A stretch of DNA of 8,400 nt from contig JAUIEH010000095.1 in assembly GCA_030428405.1 (NCBI GenBank), positions 1-8,400 on the forward strand. Direction: 5' to 3'. Shown here piece after piece: positions 1 through 6,060 of this stretch; position 1 is the stretch's first letter, and every line of letters starts with the position of its first letter. The DNA is from Alphaproteobacteria bacterium. Lineage in GTDB: Bacteria; Pseudomonadota; Alphaproteobacteria; Caulobacterales; Maricaulaceae. The position numbers were made by a program, and so were the translations under genes. Below the pieces are notes generated by a model that was not told the origin of the DNA, made no database searches, and saw only the letters and a program-made list of their open reading frames with translations.

Positions 1-137
1 TCTGCACCGTTGTCGGGCCTGCAGAGCTGGAAATCCGCTCCAATCGCGGCTGGGCGCGTTATTCGGTGGCGCGCGGCGATGGCGGCGTCCTGGCGACGCG
101 CGGCGCGCGGCTGATGTGCCGCGCCACGCCATCGTGA
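1..137 (+). CDS. 3' end of a small exported-type protein, first of three tandem paralogues
   Basis: Only the last 44 codons are visible, in the frame starting at base 3 and ending with TGA at 135-137. The function is unknown. The visible tail resembles the C-terminal parts of the next two genes: a Gly followed by a short beta-like stretch, an aromatic (Tyr at visible residue 20), a Gly-rich turn, and a near-terminal Cys (visible residue 39) followed by five residues. The Tyr-to-Cys distance is 19 residues here, 19 in the second gene and 20 in the third. I infer that it is a paralogue and, like them, probably exported, but its signal peptide is outside the window. Its stop codon overlaps a GTG start candidate of the next gene, which suggests one operon with coupled translation. 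Confidence 0.6.
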   Translation, partial: CTVVGPAELEIRSNRGWARYSVARGDGGVLATRGARLMCRATPS

Positions 138-478
138 GGCTTCGCTTCATGGTGTCGGCGCTTGTGGCGCTGGCCGGCGCTTCGGCGTGCGGACAGGGGC
201 CGAGGGCTTGTGAAATCTACGACGCGGCCGTGTTTCGCGAGAACTATCAGGCCGCGTCCGCGGATCGGCATATCGGCTTCGGCGGCTATAGCGTGCGGCT
301 TTATGGCGGCGGCGAGGGCGCGCGCATGGGGCGCCGCAACAATGATGTTTTCATCGAAGCCGACGCGCCCGGCGTGGTGCAGATCCTTGGCGCCGGCGAA
401 ACCCATTATTTCGCAGTGGAATCGGGACGCACGCGCGTGCGTCTGGACGGCGGCGCTGCGGTTTGCGAACGTCGCTGA
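134..478 (+). CDS. Small predicted lipoprotein, second of three tandem paralogues (114 aa)
   Basis: Family not recognised; no function is proposed. The N-terminus is a short basic segment (MRLRF), a hydrophobic core (residues 6-15) and an Ala-Ser-Ala-Cys lipobox with Cys19, so it is probably exported and lipid-anchored. The mature part keeps Cys26 and a near-terminal Cys111, which could form a disulfide in the periplasm. Between them lie Gly-rich, beta-like stretches such as GYSVRLYGGGEG. I chose GTG at 134 because it overlaps the previous stop (GTGA) and gives a normal signal peptide. GTG at 116 and ATG at 149 are in-frame alternatives, and none has a good Shine-Dalgarno. Coding in this frame is supported mainly by similarity to the third gene. 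Translation may depend on coupling to the gene before it. Confidence 0.65.
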   Translation: MRLRFMVSALVALAGASACGQGPRACEIYDAAVFRENYQAASADRHIGFGGYSVRLYGGGEGARMGRRNNDVFIEADAPGVVQILGAGETHYFAVESGRTRVRLDGGAAVCERR

Positions 479-542
479 GCGTAGAGATTCGAAGCGCGGC
501 GCGGCGTGTTTGCGCCCGGCGCTCAATTGTTGAGAGGGGCAA

Positions 543-896
543 ATGCAGAAACTCAGCGCTGTGTGCGCGCTGGCTTGCGCCGGCGTCTTGAGCGCGTGCG
601 GCTCATCGGGCCAGGCGTGCCAAACCCTGACGCCGGAAGAATTCGCAGCCGAAGTCGGCGACCGCAGCCCGTCGGGCGAAACCTCGACCAATGGCGTAAC
701 CATGCGCGCTTACGCCGAGGGCGGCTTGTCGACCAGCCAGACCGGTTCGGAGCGCTTCGGCTTCGGCGTGTCCTCGGAAGGCGCGCTGGCGCTCGAACAT
801 GAGGGCCGTTCGCTCTATTTCCGGCTGCCCGCGGGCGGGGAAACCCGGCTGCGCGTGCGCTCCTCGGGCGTGGACTGCTCATATCATCCGGAATAG
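543..896 (+). CDS. Small predicted lipoprotein, third of three tandem paralogues (117 aa)
   Basis: Function unknown. A lipoprotein signal is clear: Lys at position 3, a hydrophobic core, and the lipobox Leu-Ser-Ala-Cys with Cys19. The mature protein keeps Cys26 and Cys112, at almost the same positions as Cys19, Cys26 and Cys111 of the gene before it. Shared landmarks are ACG...AC after the lipobox, a Phe near residue 34, a G-V/Y-x-M/V-R-x-Y-x-x-G-G segment near residues 51-61, a YF pair near 92 and TR-x-R just after. The start is well fixed by a strong ribosome binding site (GAGAGGGG, 533-540) a few bases upstream of ATG. It lies 64 bases after the second gene and 187 bases before atpD on the same strand. 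A role linked to ATP synthase is not implied by the sequence. Confidence 0.75.
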   Translation: MQKLSAVCALACAGVLSACGSSGQACQTLTPEEFAAEVGDRSPSGETSTNGVTMRAYAEGGLSTSQTGSERFGFGVSSEGALALEHEGRSLYFRLPAGGETRLRVRSSGVDCSYHPE

Positions 897-930
897 GGCC
901 TGAAACAGCGCATTACCGCGCGCGCAGCGC

Positions 931-959
931 TTGTGTTGCGGCGCGGCGAATGCGATAGG
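931..959 (+). promoter_or_regulatory. Possible promoter in front of atpD (weak)
   Basis: TTGTGT (931-936) and GATAGG (954-959) are 17 bases apart, with a TG dinucleotide just upstream of the -10-like box. The match is poor (about half of the consensus positions), so this is only a candidate. A stem of 8 perfect pairs (979-986 with 1000-1007) would lie in the resulting leader. In most relatives atpD is read through from upstream atp genes, but here three lipoprotein genes precede it, so a local promoter is plausible. Confidence 0.22.
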
Positions 960-1083
960 AGCGCCCAACGATTTGCCTCGCCGCGCCGGGTTCGTCCTTG
1001 CGCGGCGCCCCGCCGTCCGGGCGCTGGCGCGGAACTCTCCGGCAAGCGCTGTCCGCTGCATGAATGAGAACAGGTTTTCGGCT

Positions 1084-2511
1084 ATGAGCACGAATGTGAA
1101 GGGGCGCATCGCCCAGGTTATCGGCGCTGTTGTCGACGTGGAGTTCGACGAAACTCTGCCGGACATCCAGAACGCGCTGGAGACCGACAATAACGGTCAG
1201 CGTCTCGTGCTCGAAGTCGCTCAGCATCTCGGCGAAAACACTGTGCGCGCCATCGCCATGGACGCCACGGAAGGTCTCGTGCGCGGCCAGGACGTCACCG
1301 ACACAGGCGCGCCGATCCGCGTGCCCGTCGGTCCCGCCACGCTCGGCCGCATTCTCAACGTCGTCGGCGAGCCGATCGACGAAGCCGGACCAATCGACAC
1401 GCCGCATTCCGCGCCGATCCATCGTCCCGCGCCGGAATTCGTCGAACAGTCCACCGAAGCTGAAATGCTGCCCACCGGCATCAAGGTCGTCGACCTGCTT
1501 TGCCCCTATGCGCGCGGCGGCAAGATCGGCCTTTTCGGCGGCGCCGGCGTCGGCAAGACGGTGCTCATTCAGGAACTGATCAACAATATCGCCAAGGCCT
1601 ATGGCGGCTATTCGGTGTTCGCCGGCGTCGGCGAGCGCACGCGCGAAGGCAACGACCTCTATCACGAGATGATCGAGTCGGGCGTGAACAAGGAAGGCGG
1701 CGGCGACGGCTCGCGCTGCACGCTGGTCTTCGGTCAGATGAACGAACCGCCGGGCGCGCGCGCCCGCGTTGGTCTCGCCGGCCTCGCCCAGGCGGAATAT
1801 TTCCGCGACGAGGAAGGCAAGGACGTCTTGTTCTTCGTCGACAACATCTTCCGCTTCACCCAGGCGGGCTCTGAAGTGTCCGCGCTGTTGGGCCGCATTC
1901 CTTCGGCCGTGGGCTATCAGCCGACGCTCGCCACCGACATGGGTCAGCTGCAGGAACGCATCACCACGACGACCAAGGGCTCGATCACCTCGGTGCAGGC
2001 CGTTTACGTGCCCGCCGACGACCTGACCGACCCCGCGCCGGCGACCTCGTTCGCCCATTTGGACGCCACGACCGTGTTGAACCGCGCGATTTCGGAGAAG
2101 GGCATCTATCCGGCGGTCGACCCGCTCGATTCGTCCTCGCGCATTCTCGATCCGCGCGTCGTCGGCGAGGATCACTACAACACCGCCCGCATGGTTCAGG
2201 AAATTCTCCAGCGCTATAAGGCGCTGCAGGACATCATCGCCATTCTCGGCATGGATGAGCTGTCCGAAGAGGACAAGCTCGTCGTCCAGCGCGCGCGCAA
2301 GGTCGAGCGCTTCCTGTCCCAGCCGTTCCACGTCGCCACGCAGTTCACCGGTCTCGAAGGCGCGCTGGTCTCGGTCAAGGACACGGTCGAGGGCTTCCGC
2401 CGTCTCTGCGAAGGCGAGTTCGATCATTTGCCGGAACCGGCCTTCTACATGGTCGGCACGATGGAAGAAGCGATCCAGAAAGCCGAGCGCCTGGCCGCGG
2501 AAGCCGCCTAA
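1084..2511 (+). CDS. atpD: F-type ATP synthase subunit beta (475 aa)
   Basis: This is the catalytic subunit of the F1 sector, which makes ATP from ADP and phosphate on the cytoplasmic face of the inner membrane, using proton flow through Fo. The protein is full length for the family. Its N-terminal beta-barrel opens with KGRIAQVIGAVVDVEFD. The Walker A loop GGAGVGKT is at residues 152-159, the catalytic glutamate in GERTREGND is Glu184, the Walker B segment VLFFVD ends at Asp253, and the DELSEED loop that contacts gamma/epsilon is at 391-397. All key residues are present. I chose ATG 1084 because the family begins a few residues before KGRI; in-frame ATG 1060 would add MNENRFSA without a better ribosome site. 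The site before 1084 is weak (CAGG about 10 bases away). An intrinsic terminator follows after 31 bases, and atpC is 3.87 kb downstream rather than next door. Confidence 0.98.
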   Translation: MSTNVKGRIAQVIGAVVDVEFDETLPDIQNALETDNNGQRLVLEVAQHLGENTVRAIAMDATEGLVRGQDVTDTGAPIRVPVGPATLGRILNVVGEPIDEAGPIDTPHSAPIHRPAPEFVEQSTEAEMLPTGIKVVDLLCPYARGGKIGLFGGAGVGKTVLIQELINNIAKAYGGYSVFAGVGERTREGNDLYHEMIESGVNKEGGGDGSRCTLVFGQMNEPPGARARVGLAGLAQAEYFRDEEGKDVLFFVDNIFRFTQAGSEVSALLGRIPSAVGYQPTLATDMGQLQERITTTTKGSITSVQAVYVPADDLTDPAPATSFAHLDATTVLNRAISEKGIYPAVDPLDSSSRILDPRVVGEDHYNTARMVQEILQRYKALQDIIAILGMDELSEEDKLVVQRARKVERFLSQPFHVATQFTGLEGALVSVKDTVEGFRRLCEGEFDHLPEPAFYMVGTMEEAIQKAERLAAEAA

Positions 2512-2542
2512 GCTTCCAGCTCAGTCAGGTCTGCCAAGACAG

Positions 2543-2579
2543 CGGCGTCGCGCATTCGCGCGGCGCCGTTTTTCTTTTT
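2543..2579 (+). terminator. Intrinsic terminator after atpD
   Basis: An 11-pair stem (2543-2553 with 2558-2568, one G-T wobble) closes an ATTC tetraloop and is followed by the T-rich run GTTTTTCTTTTT. It begins 31 bases after the atpD stop. This is a textbook Rho-independent terminator and would end most atpD transcripts before the downstream genes, including atpC. Confidence 0.88.
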
Positions 2580-2597
2580 GCAGGCGATCGCCGCCTG

Positions 2598-2699
2598 ATG
2601 GACGCCGCCGCTCGCATCGCGCTTGATACGCGCTATGAGGATGTCGTTTCCGGCCGCGACGCTTATTTCGAGGCCGCTTTCGCGCTGATGGACGACTAG
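2598..2699 (+). CDS. Possible 33-aa ORF or gene remnant between the terminator and the GNAT gene
   Basis: ATG 2598 to TAG 2697-2699 would encode 33 residues beginning MDAAARIALDTRYED and ending in FALMDD. The residue mix looks protein-like (amphipathic, acidic, Tyr and Phe spaced). The reading frame stays open upstream through the terminator back to the end of atpD. No ribosome binding site is visible before the ATG. It may be a real small protein, the surviving C-terminus of a lost gene, or chance in GC-rich DNA. I do not recognise it. Confidence 0.22.
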   Translation: MDAAARIALDTRYEDVVSGRDAYFEAAFALMDD

Positions 2700-2746
2700 G
2701 CGCGCGCTAGCCGGCGCGCCGCCCGCGCTGGCAAGGGGGCTGCGCC

Positions 2747-3208
2747 ATGATGACGATTGCGCCTGCGGATTTCGACGACCCGCAGATACTCGCGCTCTTG
2801 CGCCTTCATCTTGCGCATATGCATGCAAGCTCGCCGCCCGGAACCGTCTTCGCGCTTGATCTCTCCGGTCTGCGCGCGCCCGACATCAGCGTCTTCGCGG
2901 CCTGGCAGGACGCAGCGCTCATGGGCTTCGGAGCGCTGAAACAGCTCGCGCCCGATCATGGCGAGCTGAAATCATTCCGTACACATCCAGACCATCTGCG
3001 CAAAGGCGTCGCTGCGCGCCTGCTCGACCACGTCATCGCAGAGGCGCGGTCGCGCGGCTTTCGCCGGCTCAGCCTGGAGACGGGCTCGGGACCGGAGTTT
3101 GAGCCTGCGCTCGCGCTTTACCGCAGGCGCGGCTTCGCGGCGGGCGCGCCCTTCTGCGATTATGTCGTCAGCGACTTCAACCAGTTCCTGCATCTGGATC
3201 TGGACTGA
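2747..3208 (+). CDS. GNAT family N-acetyltransferase (153 aa)
   Basis: It is predicted to move an acetyl group from acetyl-CoA to an amine of an unknown small molecule or protein in the cytoplasm. The acetyl-CoA binding motif A is at about residues 74-100: GELKSFRTHPDHLRKGVAARLL fits the R/Q-x-x-G-x-A/G pattern (Arg85-Lys-Gly87-Val-Ala89). The second half, ETGSGPEFEPALALYRRRGF (111-130), is the usual motif B region with the Tyr125 that often acts as general acid in the family. Length and layout recall the single-domain group that includes Bacillus YsnE, which is an impression from memory. The substrate cannot be read from sequence. AAGGGGG (2733-2739) gives a good ribosome site for ATG 2747; the ATG directly after is also possible. 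The next gene starts 61 bases later on the same strand and could share its transcript. Confidence 0.87.
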   Translation: MMTIAPADFDDPQILALLRLHLAHMHASSPPGTVFALDLSGLRAPDISVFAAWQDAALMGFGALKQLAPDHGELKSFRTHPDHLRKGVAARLLDHVIAEARSRGFRRLSLETGSGPEFEPALALYRRRGFAAGAPFCDYVVSDFNQFLHLDLD

Positions 3209-3269
3209 GCGCGCGCCTCGCTGTCGCGCATCTGTGTTACGCTCCGCGCGAACAGCGAAAGCCTGAGCG

Positions 3270-3677
3270 ATGTCTGACGACCAGCCGCCATCCCCAGAGC
3301 TCGTCATTCAGCGTCTCCGCAATCAATTGATCGGCTATCTGGAATGGGCGGCCTCGTTCGAAGAACAAATCCGTTATCAGGCCGCCGTACCAGCCGTGTC
3401 GGTCCCGGCCGAGGCCTTTAATCAGTGGGATGACTGGACCGACCACCTCAAGTCTTCGGAAACATTCGCGTCGCCGACATTCTCGGATGCCGAGCGCGCC
3501 GAGATTGCGCGCCATTCCGGCGTATTGGCGGAAGTCGGCGAAAAGCTGCCGCAAACGCCGCCGCCTTTGTCGGAGCTGTTATCCGATCCGGACTGGGAGC
3601 GCCTGCGCGCCTCCGCGCAAACCGCGCTCGAGGTGTTTAACAAGCGCGGCCGGTTCAGCGAGGACGCGCTCGCCTGA
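3270..3677 (+). CDS. Conserved-looking hypothetical protein (135 aa)
   Basis: A soluble protein with no signal peptide or membrane segment. The N-terminal half has a predicted helix (about residues 9-38, IQRLRNQLIGYLEWAASFEE), then a Pro/Val stretch (PAVSVPAEAF) and a Trp-rich turn NQWDDW (51-56). The second half is helical with a PQTPPPL linker (95-101) and a closing helix containing DWERLRASAQTALEVF. I have a vague memory of proteobacterial homologues with the same 'RNQ..GYLE.A.SFEEQ..YQ' and 'NQW.DW' signatures, but no function for them. Codon use matches its neighbours, and it lies 61 bases after the GNAT gene, so the two may be co-transcribed. It converges with the cupin gene. The start is ATG 3270; the ribosome site is weak (GAAAG). 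Confidence 0.75.
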   Translation: MSDDQPPSPELVIQRLRNQLIGYLEWAASFEEQIRYQAAVPAVSVPAEAFNQWDDWTDHLKSSETFASPTFSDAERAEIARHSGVLAEVGEKLPQTPPPLSELLSDPDWERLRASAQTALEVFNKRGRFSEDALA

Positions 3678-3730
3678 GCGTAAGTCTCTGCTTGCGCATC
3701 AGTCATCGACCGGCGTCTGAGCGTTCCGGG

Positions 3731-4186
3731 CTAATCGGCCGGCTCTGCGCGCGGATAAGCGATAATGATCGACAAGGGCTCGCCGCCGATCTGGCGGATG
3801 CCGACATTCGCGCCTTCATAGAGATAAGCCGCCATGCCCGGACCCAGACGCGCGGTCTCGCCGTCCGAGGTTACTTCGCCTTCGCCCGCGGTCACGTAAT
3901 AGACCTCGTCATGGGAAATCACATGCAAGCCGACGGCGGCGCCGACATGCAGCTCGCGCCGGCGAAACTCCATCCAGCGGCCCGGCGCAGCATCCGAGAT
4001 GCGATAGGCCGTGCTCATGCCGATGGCGCCGTGCGGCGGGGCTTCCTCGCGCACCACGTCTTGTTCATTGACGACCACCATCGGGCGCGGCGCAGGCGCT
4101 TCAACCCGCGTGGCCGGCGCGTTCACGCAGGCCGCGCTGGCGAGCGCGAAGCTCGCAACAGTGATCAAACGGCGTGGGAAAGACAT
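3731..4186 (-). CDS. Cupin-domain predicted lipoprotein (151 aa)
   Basis: The N-terminus MSFPRRLITVASFALASAAC is a typical lipoprotein signal with lipidated Cys20, followed by an Ala/Pro-rich linker (21-35). A single cupin beta-barrel follows: motif 1 is about residues 86-105 (GLHVISHDEVYYVTAGEGE) and motif 2 about 115-136 (GPGMAAYLYEGANVGIRQIG). In active metal cupins, motif 1 has H-x-H...E and motif 2 has a His. Here His88, His92 and Glu94 remain, the usual second His position is Ile90, and the motif 2 His position is Asn127. It may therefore bind metal in an altered way, or not at all, and act as a ligand-binding or structural protein in the cell envelope. Ribosome site AGGAA lies 7 bases before the ATG. 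It has a promoter of its own and is divergent from the PH-domain gene. The substrate is unknown. Confidence 0.83.
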   Translation of the reverse strand: MSFPRRLITVASFALASAACVNAPATRVEAPAPRPMVVVNEQDVVREEAPPHGAIGMSTAYRISDAAPGRWMEFRRRELHVGAAVGLHVISHDEVYYVTAGEGEVTSDGETARLGPGMAAYLYEGANVGIRQIGGEPLSIIIAYPRAEPAD

Positions 4187-4230
4187 GGTTCGGTTCCTAG
4201 AGGTTCAACTCGCAGGGTGCGCGCGCGTCC

Positions 4231-4259
4231 ACTTTAGCTCGTAGTGACACCGTTGTCAT
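4231..4259 (-). promoter_or_regulatory. Sigma-70-like promoter of the cupin gene with overlapping dyad
   Basis: Read on the minus strand, ATGACA (4259-4254, 5 of 6 matches to TTGACA), a 17-base spacer and TAAAGT (4236-4231, 4 of 6 matches to TATAAT) lie about 45 bases upstream of the cupin start. The -35 box overlaps an inverted repeat, TGACA-N4-TGTCA (4245-4258), which is a possible operator. The regulator cannot be named. Confidence 0.5.
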
Positions 4260-4384
4260 AACCGGCATGCCTGCTTGTGAGCGCCCTGAGGATGCGCGCT
4301 GCCAACTTGGCGGCGGGCGTGCTAGGCAGGGGCGTTAACATTGGCGCGCAAGGCTTTGCGCCGCGTCTCAGCCGGGGACCGCAT

Positions 4385-4909
4385 ATGAGTTATGTCAGCC
4401 GCGTGCTCCTGCCCCAGGAGCGCATCGAGGCGCGTCCCAAGCTCTCGCGCATGGCGCAATATGGCGCGCCGATCATCGAGTTCCTGGCCAGCATCCTGAT
4501 GTGGTCGATCGCGCGCGAGGCGATCCTCGCGTTTCTCCCCGAGCCCGACCCGACGCTGCAGGCCGTGCTCAAATGGGGCTATCTGGGCGGTCTGGCGATC
4601 TTCACGGTGCGCTTCATCTGGCGCTTCATCGTGCGCGTATCGCGGCTGTGGTTTCATGAAATCGCGGTGACCAATCAGCGCTTCATGGAAAAGACCGGCG
4701 TCTTGAACGTGTCGTTCTACTCAACCGACCTCGAGAAAATCGTCCGCGTCGCCATCGACCAGCCGCTGCTCGGCCGCTTCTTCGACTATGCCGACGTCAC
4801 GATCGTCACGGTCGGCGAAGTCAGCCACAAAACCCAAGGCGTCGCCCAGCCCATCGCCCTGCAACAAGCCCTGCACGCTAGGATGAGCGCGGTGCGCAGC
4901 GGGGGGTAG
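4385..4909 (+). CDS. Membrane protein with bacterial PH domain (174 aa)
   Basis: Two hydrophobic segments lie at about residues 29-50 and 62-85, followed by a cytoplasmic bacterial PH domain of the YdbS/bPH2 kind. The diagnostic run is about residues 91-143: HEIAVTNQRFMEKTGVLNV, then DLEKIVRVAIDQPLLGRFFDYADVTIVTVG. The pattern 'TNQR....GVL......L.kI..V...Q.LLGR.FdYGdV.I.T.G' marks this family; here the usual Gly after FDY is Ala136. Such proteins sit in the inner membrane, and their exact role is unknown. I chose ATG 4385, since the sequence upstream (in frame back to GTG 4277) does not look like the family; ribosome site GGGGA lies 7 bases before it. It converges with the AT-rich gene, only 15 bases away, with no clear terminator between them. 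Confidence 0.83.
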   Translation: MSYVSRVLLPQERIEARPKLSRMAQYGAPIIEFLASILMWSIAREAILAFLPEPDPTLQAVLKWGYLGGLAIFTVRFIWRFIVRVSRLWFHEIAVTNQRFMEKTGVLNVSFYSTDLEKIVRVAIDQPLLGRFFDYADVTIVTVGEVSHKTQGVAQPIALQQALHARMSAVRSGG

Positions 4910-4924
4910 GGGCGACAAGACTTG

Positions 4925-5512
4925 TTAAGCTTGGAGCTGATCATCCACGTTGGAAGTAGCATTTCTTAGACTGCCGTATTCCAAGTTTGCACCAAGCACT
5001 TCTTTCCAGTGACCTTCGAGGCGACCAGAATTTAGTCTCTTCAAAGCGGGCTTCAATCTCACCGCGGCATCTCGAAATCGCTGTTGAACTGCATTTCCGC
5101 GGCGAAGCGCGTTGGCGCTAGCTGCCTCTAATGCTCTTAGTCGGCTTCTGTACTCGTTCACTGCCGACATCTGCCGTGTAGTGAGGCCAAAATCGTACTC
5201 TTCTACGATGTCTTCTAATTCGCTGATGGCCATGCGAACCGAAGCGGCGTTATCACGGTCCCGTTGAAAAGGCTTGCGTAGCTCACGCACCAACTCCTCA
5301 TGAAGGCGCACAAGTCGAATTGCGGCCCTATGGCGAAGCGGTTTGAATTGACGGTTATTACCGATTTTGTCCAAAAGAAATGCAGCCAAGAATGAAATGA
5401 ATATACCTGCAATTACACCAATTGCTTCTGCCGACATATTTTCTATAAAGCCAGAACTTAGGCCTGTGCTTGTGCTAGAATCCAATATCGCATTTCGTAA
5501 TTCGTCTAACAT
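4925..5512 (-). CDS. AT-rich orphan gene: one-helix membrane protein with long helical tail (195 aa)
   Basis: I do not recognise this protein. From ATG 5512 it has a short polar N-terminus (1-28), one transmembrane helix (about 29-48, AIGVIAGIFISFLAAFLL), then a positively charged stretch (KIGNNRQFKPLRHRAAIR). That charge pattern puts the C-terminal 145 residues in the cytoplasm. The tail is rich in Arg, Glu, Leu and Ala and is probably mostly helical or coiled coil (about 65-165). I chose 5512 because GGGAGGGGGCC precedes it directly on the minus strand. The frame stays open to 5794, but there the DNA changes to GC-rich, low-complexity coding. Hand counts give 35% GC for 5401-5460 and 48% for 4981-5040, well below the other genes, which suggests recent acquisition. 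No mobility gene or clear terminal repeat is visible. It is a single gene that faces into the atpD-atpC gap. Confidence 0.7.
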   Translation of the reverse strand: MLDELRNAILDSSTSTGLSSGFIENMSAEAIGVIAGIFISFLAAFLLDKIGNNRQFKPLRHRAAIRLVRLHEELVRELRKPFQRDRDNAASVRMAISELEDIVEEYDFGLTTRQMSAVNEYRSRLRALEAASANALRRGNAVQQRFRDAAVRLKPALKRLNSGRLEGHWKEVLGANLEYGSLRNATSNVDDQLQA

Positions 5513-6060
5513 GGCCCCCTCCCATTCAGCCACATGTCGTACACCCAAGCGTTTCGCTGTTGTTTGAGTAATCTTGGTTCTAAGAGAGCGAACGACGCAA
5601 GTGCTGAAATTCGCTATGCGAAAATATTCGATCAACTTATCCGCCCCCGTCCCATCACCTCCATAATCGCTCCCGTCTTCGCTCTTATGGCGGGCTCGCG
5701 AACCGGATGCGGGCGGGCGGAGGCTGACGCGCCGCGGCTCATCCGTGACCGGAGCGGATGAGGCCCGGCGAGCGCCCTTCAGGGGGCGGGGCACTATGAC
5801 CCCGCCGGCAGGCCGACCACGTCCAGGGCCTTAGCGCGCAGCGATGTGCGCCCAGACCAGCGGACCCGTACGGACGTCGCCTGAAGGGAACGGCACAAGT
5901 CGTCAGCGCGGAGCGGTCGTGAATCGCTCCTTACCCGGCGCAAGCCGGAAAGCGCGATTGACGTTCGCTCCGCGCCCGCTCTTCCGTGAGCGGAAATGCA
6001 GCGCAATCCCCGACCGGCGATGCCGGCGGGGATGGAAGGGATTCAAGAGGCAATTCTCGT
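5513..6060. other. Gene-free region with a composition step and a row of hairpins
   Basis: I see no convincing gene here. AT-rich DNA, presumably the 5' flank of the orphan gene, continues to about 5640 and then turns abruptly GC-rich. Several perfect stem-loops follow: 5785-5791 with 5800-5806 (7 pairs); 5910-5915 with 5925-5930 (6 pairs); 5935-5939 with 5944-5948 around a GCAA tetraloop; 5976-5981 with 5988-5993 (6 pairs); and 6006-6011 with 6028-6033, enclosing an inner 5-pair stem (6014-6018 with 6022-6026). None has a T-run, so they are not intrinsic terminators. Some may be chance in GC-rich DNA. I do not recognise any known RNA family. Confidence 0.5.

Noticed and set aside
59..703. 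214-codon minus-strand open frame across the lipoprotein genes
   Set aside because: The plus-strand genes show signal peptides, lipoboxes and mutual similarity; the minus frame shows only low-complexity Ala/Arg/His sequence.
913..2427. A 504-codon open frame on the minus strand across atpD
   Set aside because: It is the antisense shadow of atpD, common in high-GC genes where codon bias removes stops; its translation resembles no family and atpD is certain.
3678..3697. Hairpin after the conserved hypothetical gene as a terminator
   Set aside because: The 7-pair stem includes one wobble and is not followed by a T-run on the plus strand; on the minus strand it has a mismatch.
3692..4237. 181-codon plus-strand open frame opposite the cupin gene
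   Set aside because: The minus-strand frame has a signal peptide, cupin motifs, ribosome site and promoter; the plus frame has none of these.
4924..4930. GTTAAGC at the end of the AT-rich gene, matching the GTTRRRY core of an integron attC site
   Set aside because: No partner core or paired arms occur within the needed distance, and the convergent PH-domain gene starts its coding end only 15 bases away. A 7-base degenerate match is not enough.
5513..5794. N-terminal extension of the AT-rich gene to 5794
   Set aside because: The first 94 codons are Arg/Pro/Ser/Gly-rich with no domain look, span a composition step, and lack a ribosome site, while ATG 5512 follows GGGAGGGGG.
5794..6006. 70-codon minus-strand open frame in the hairpin region
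   Set aside because: Arg/Ser-rich translation, no ribosome site and no recognisable motif; typical of chance frames in GC-rich intergenic DNA.
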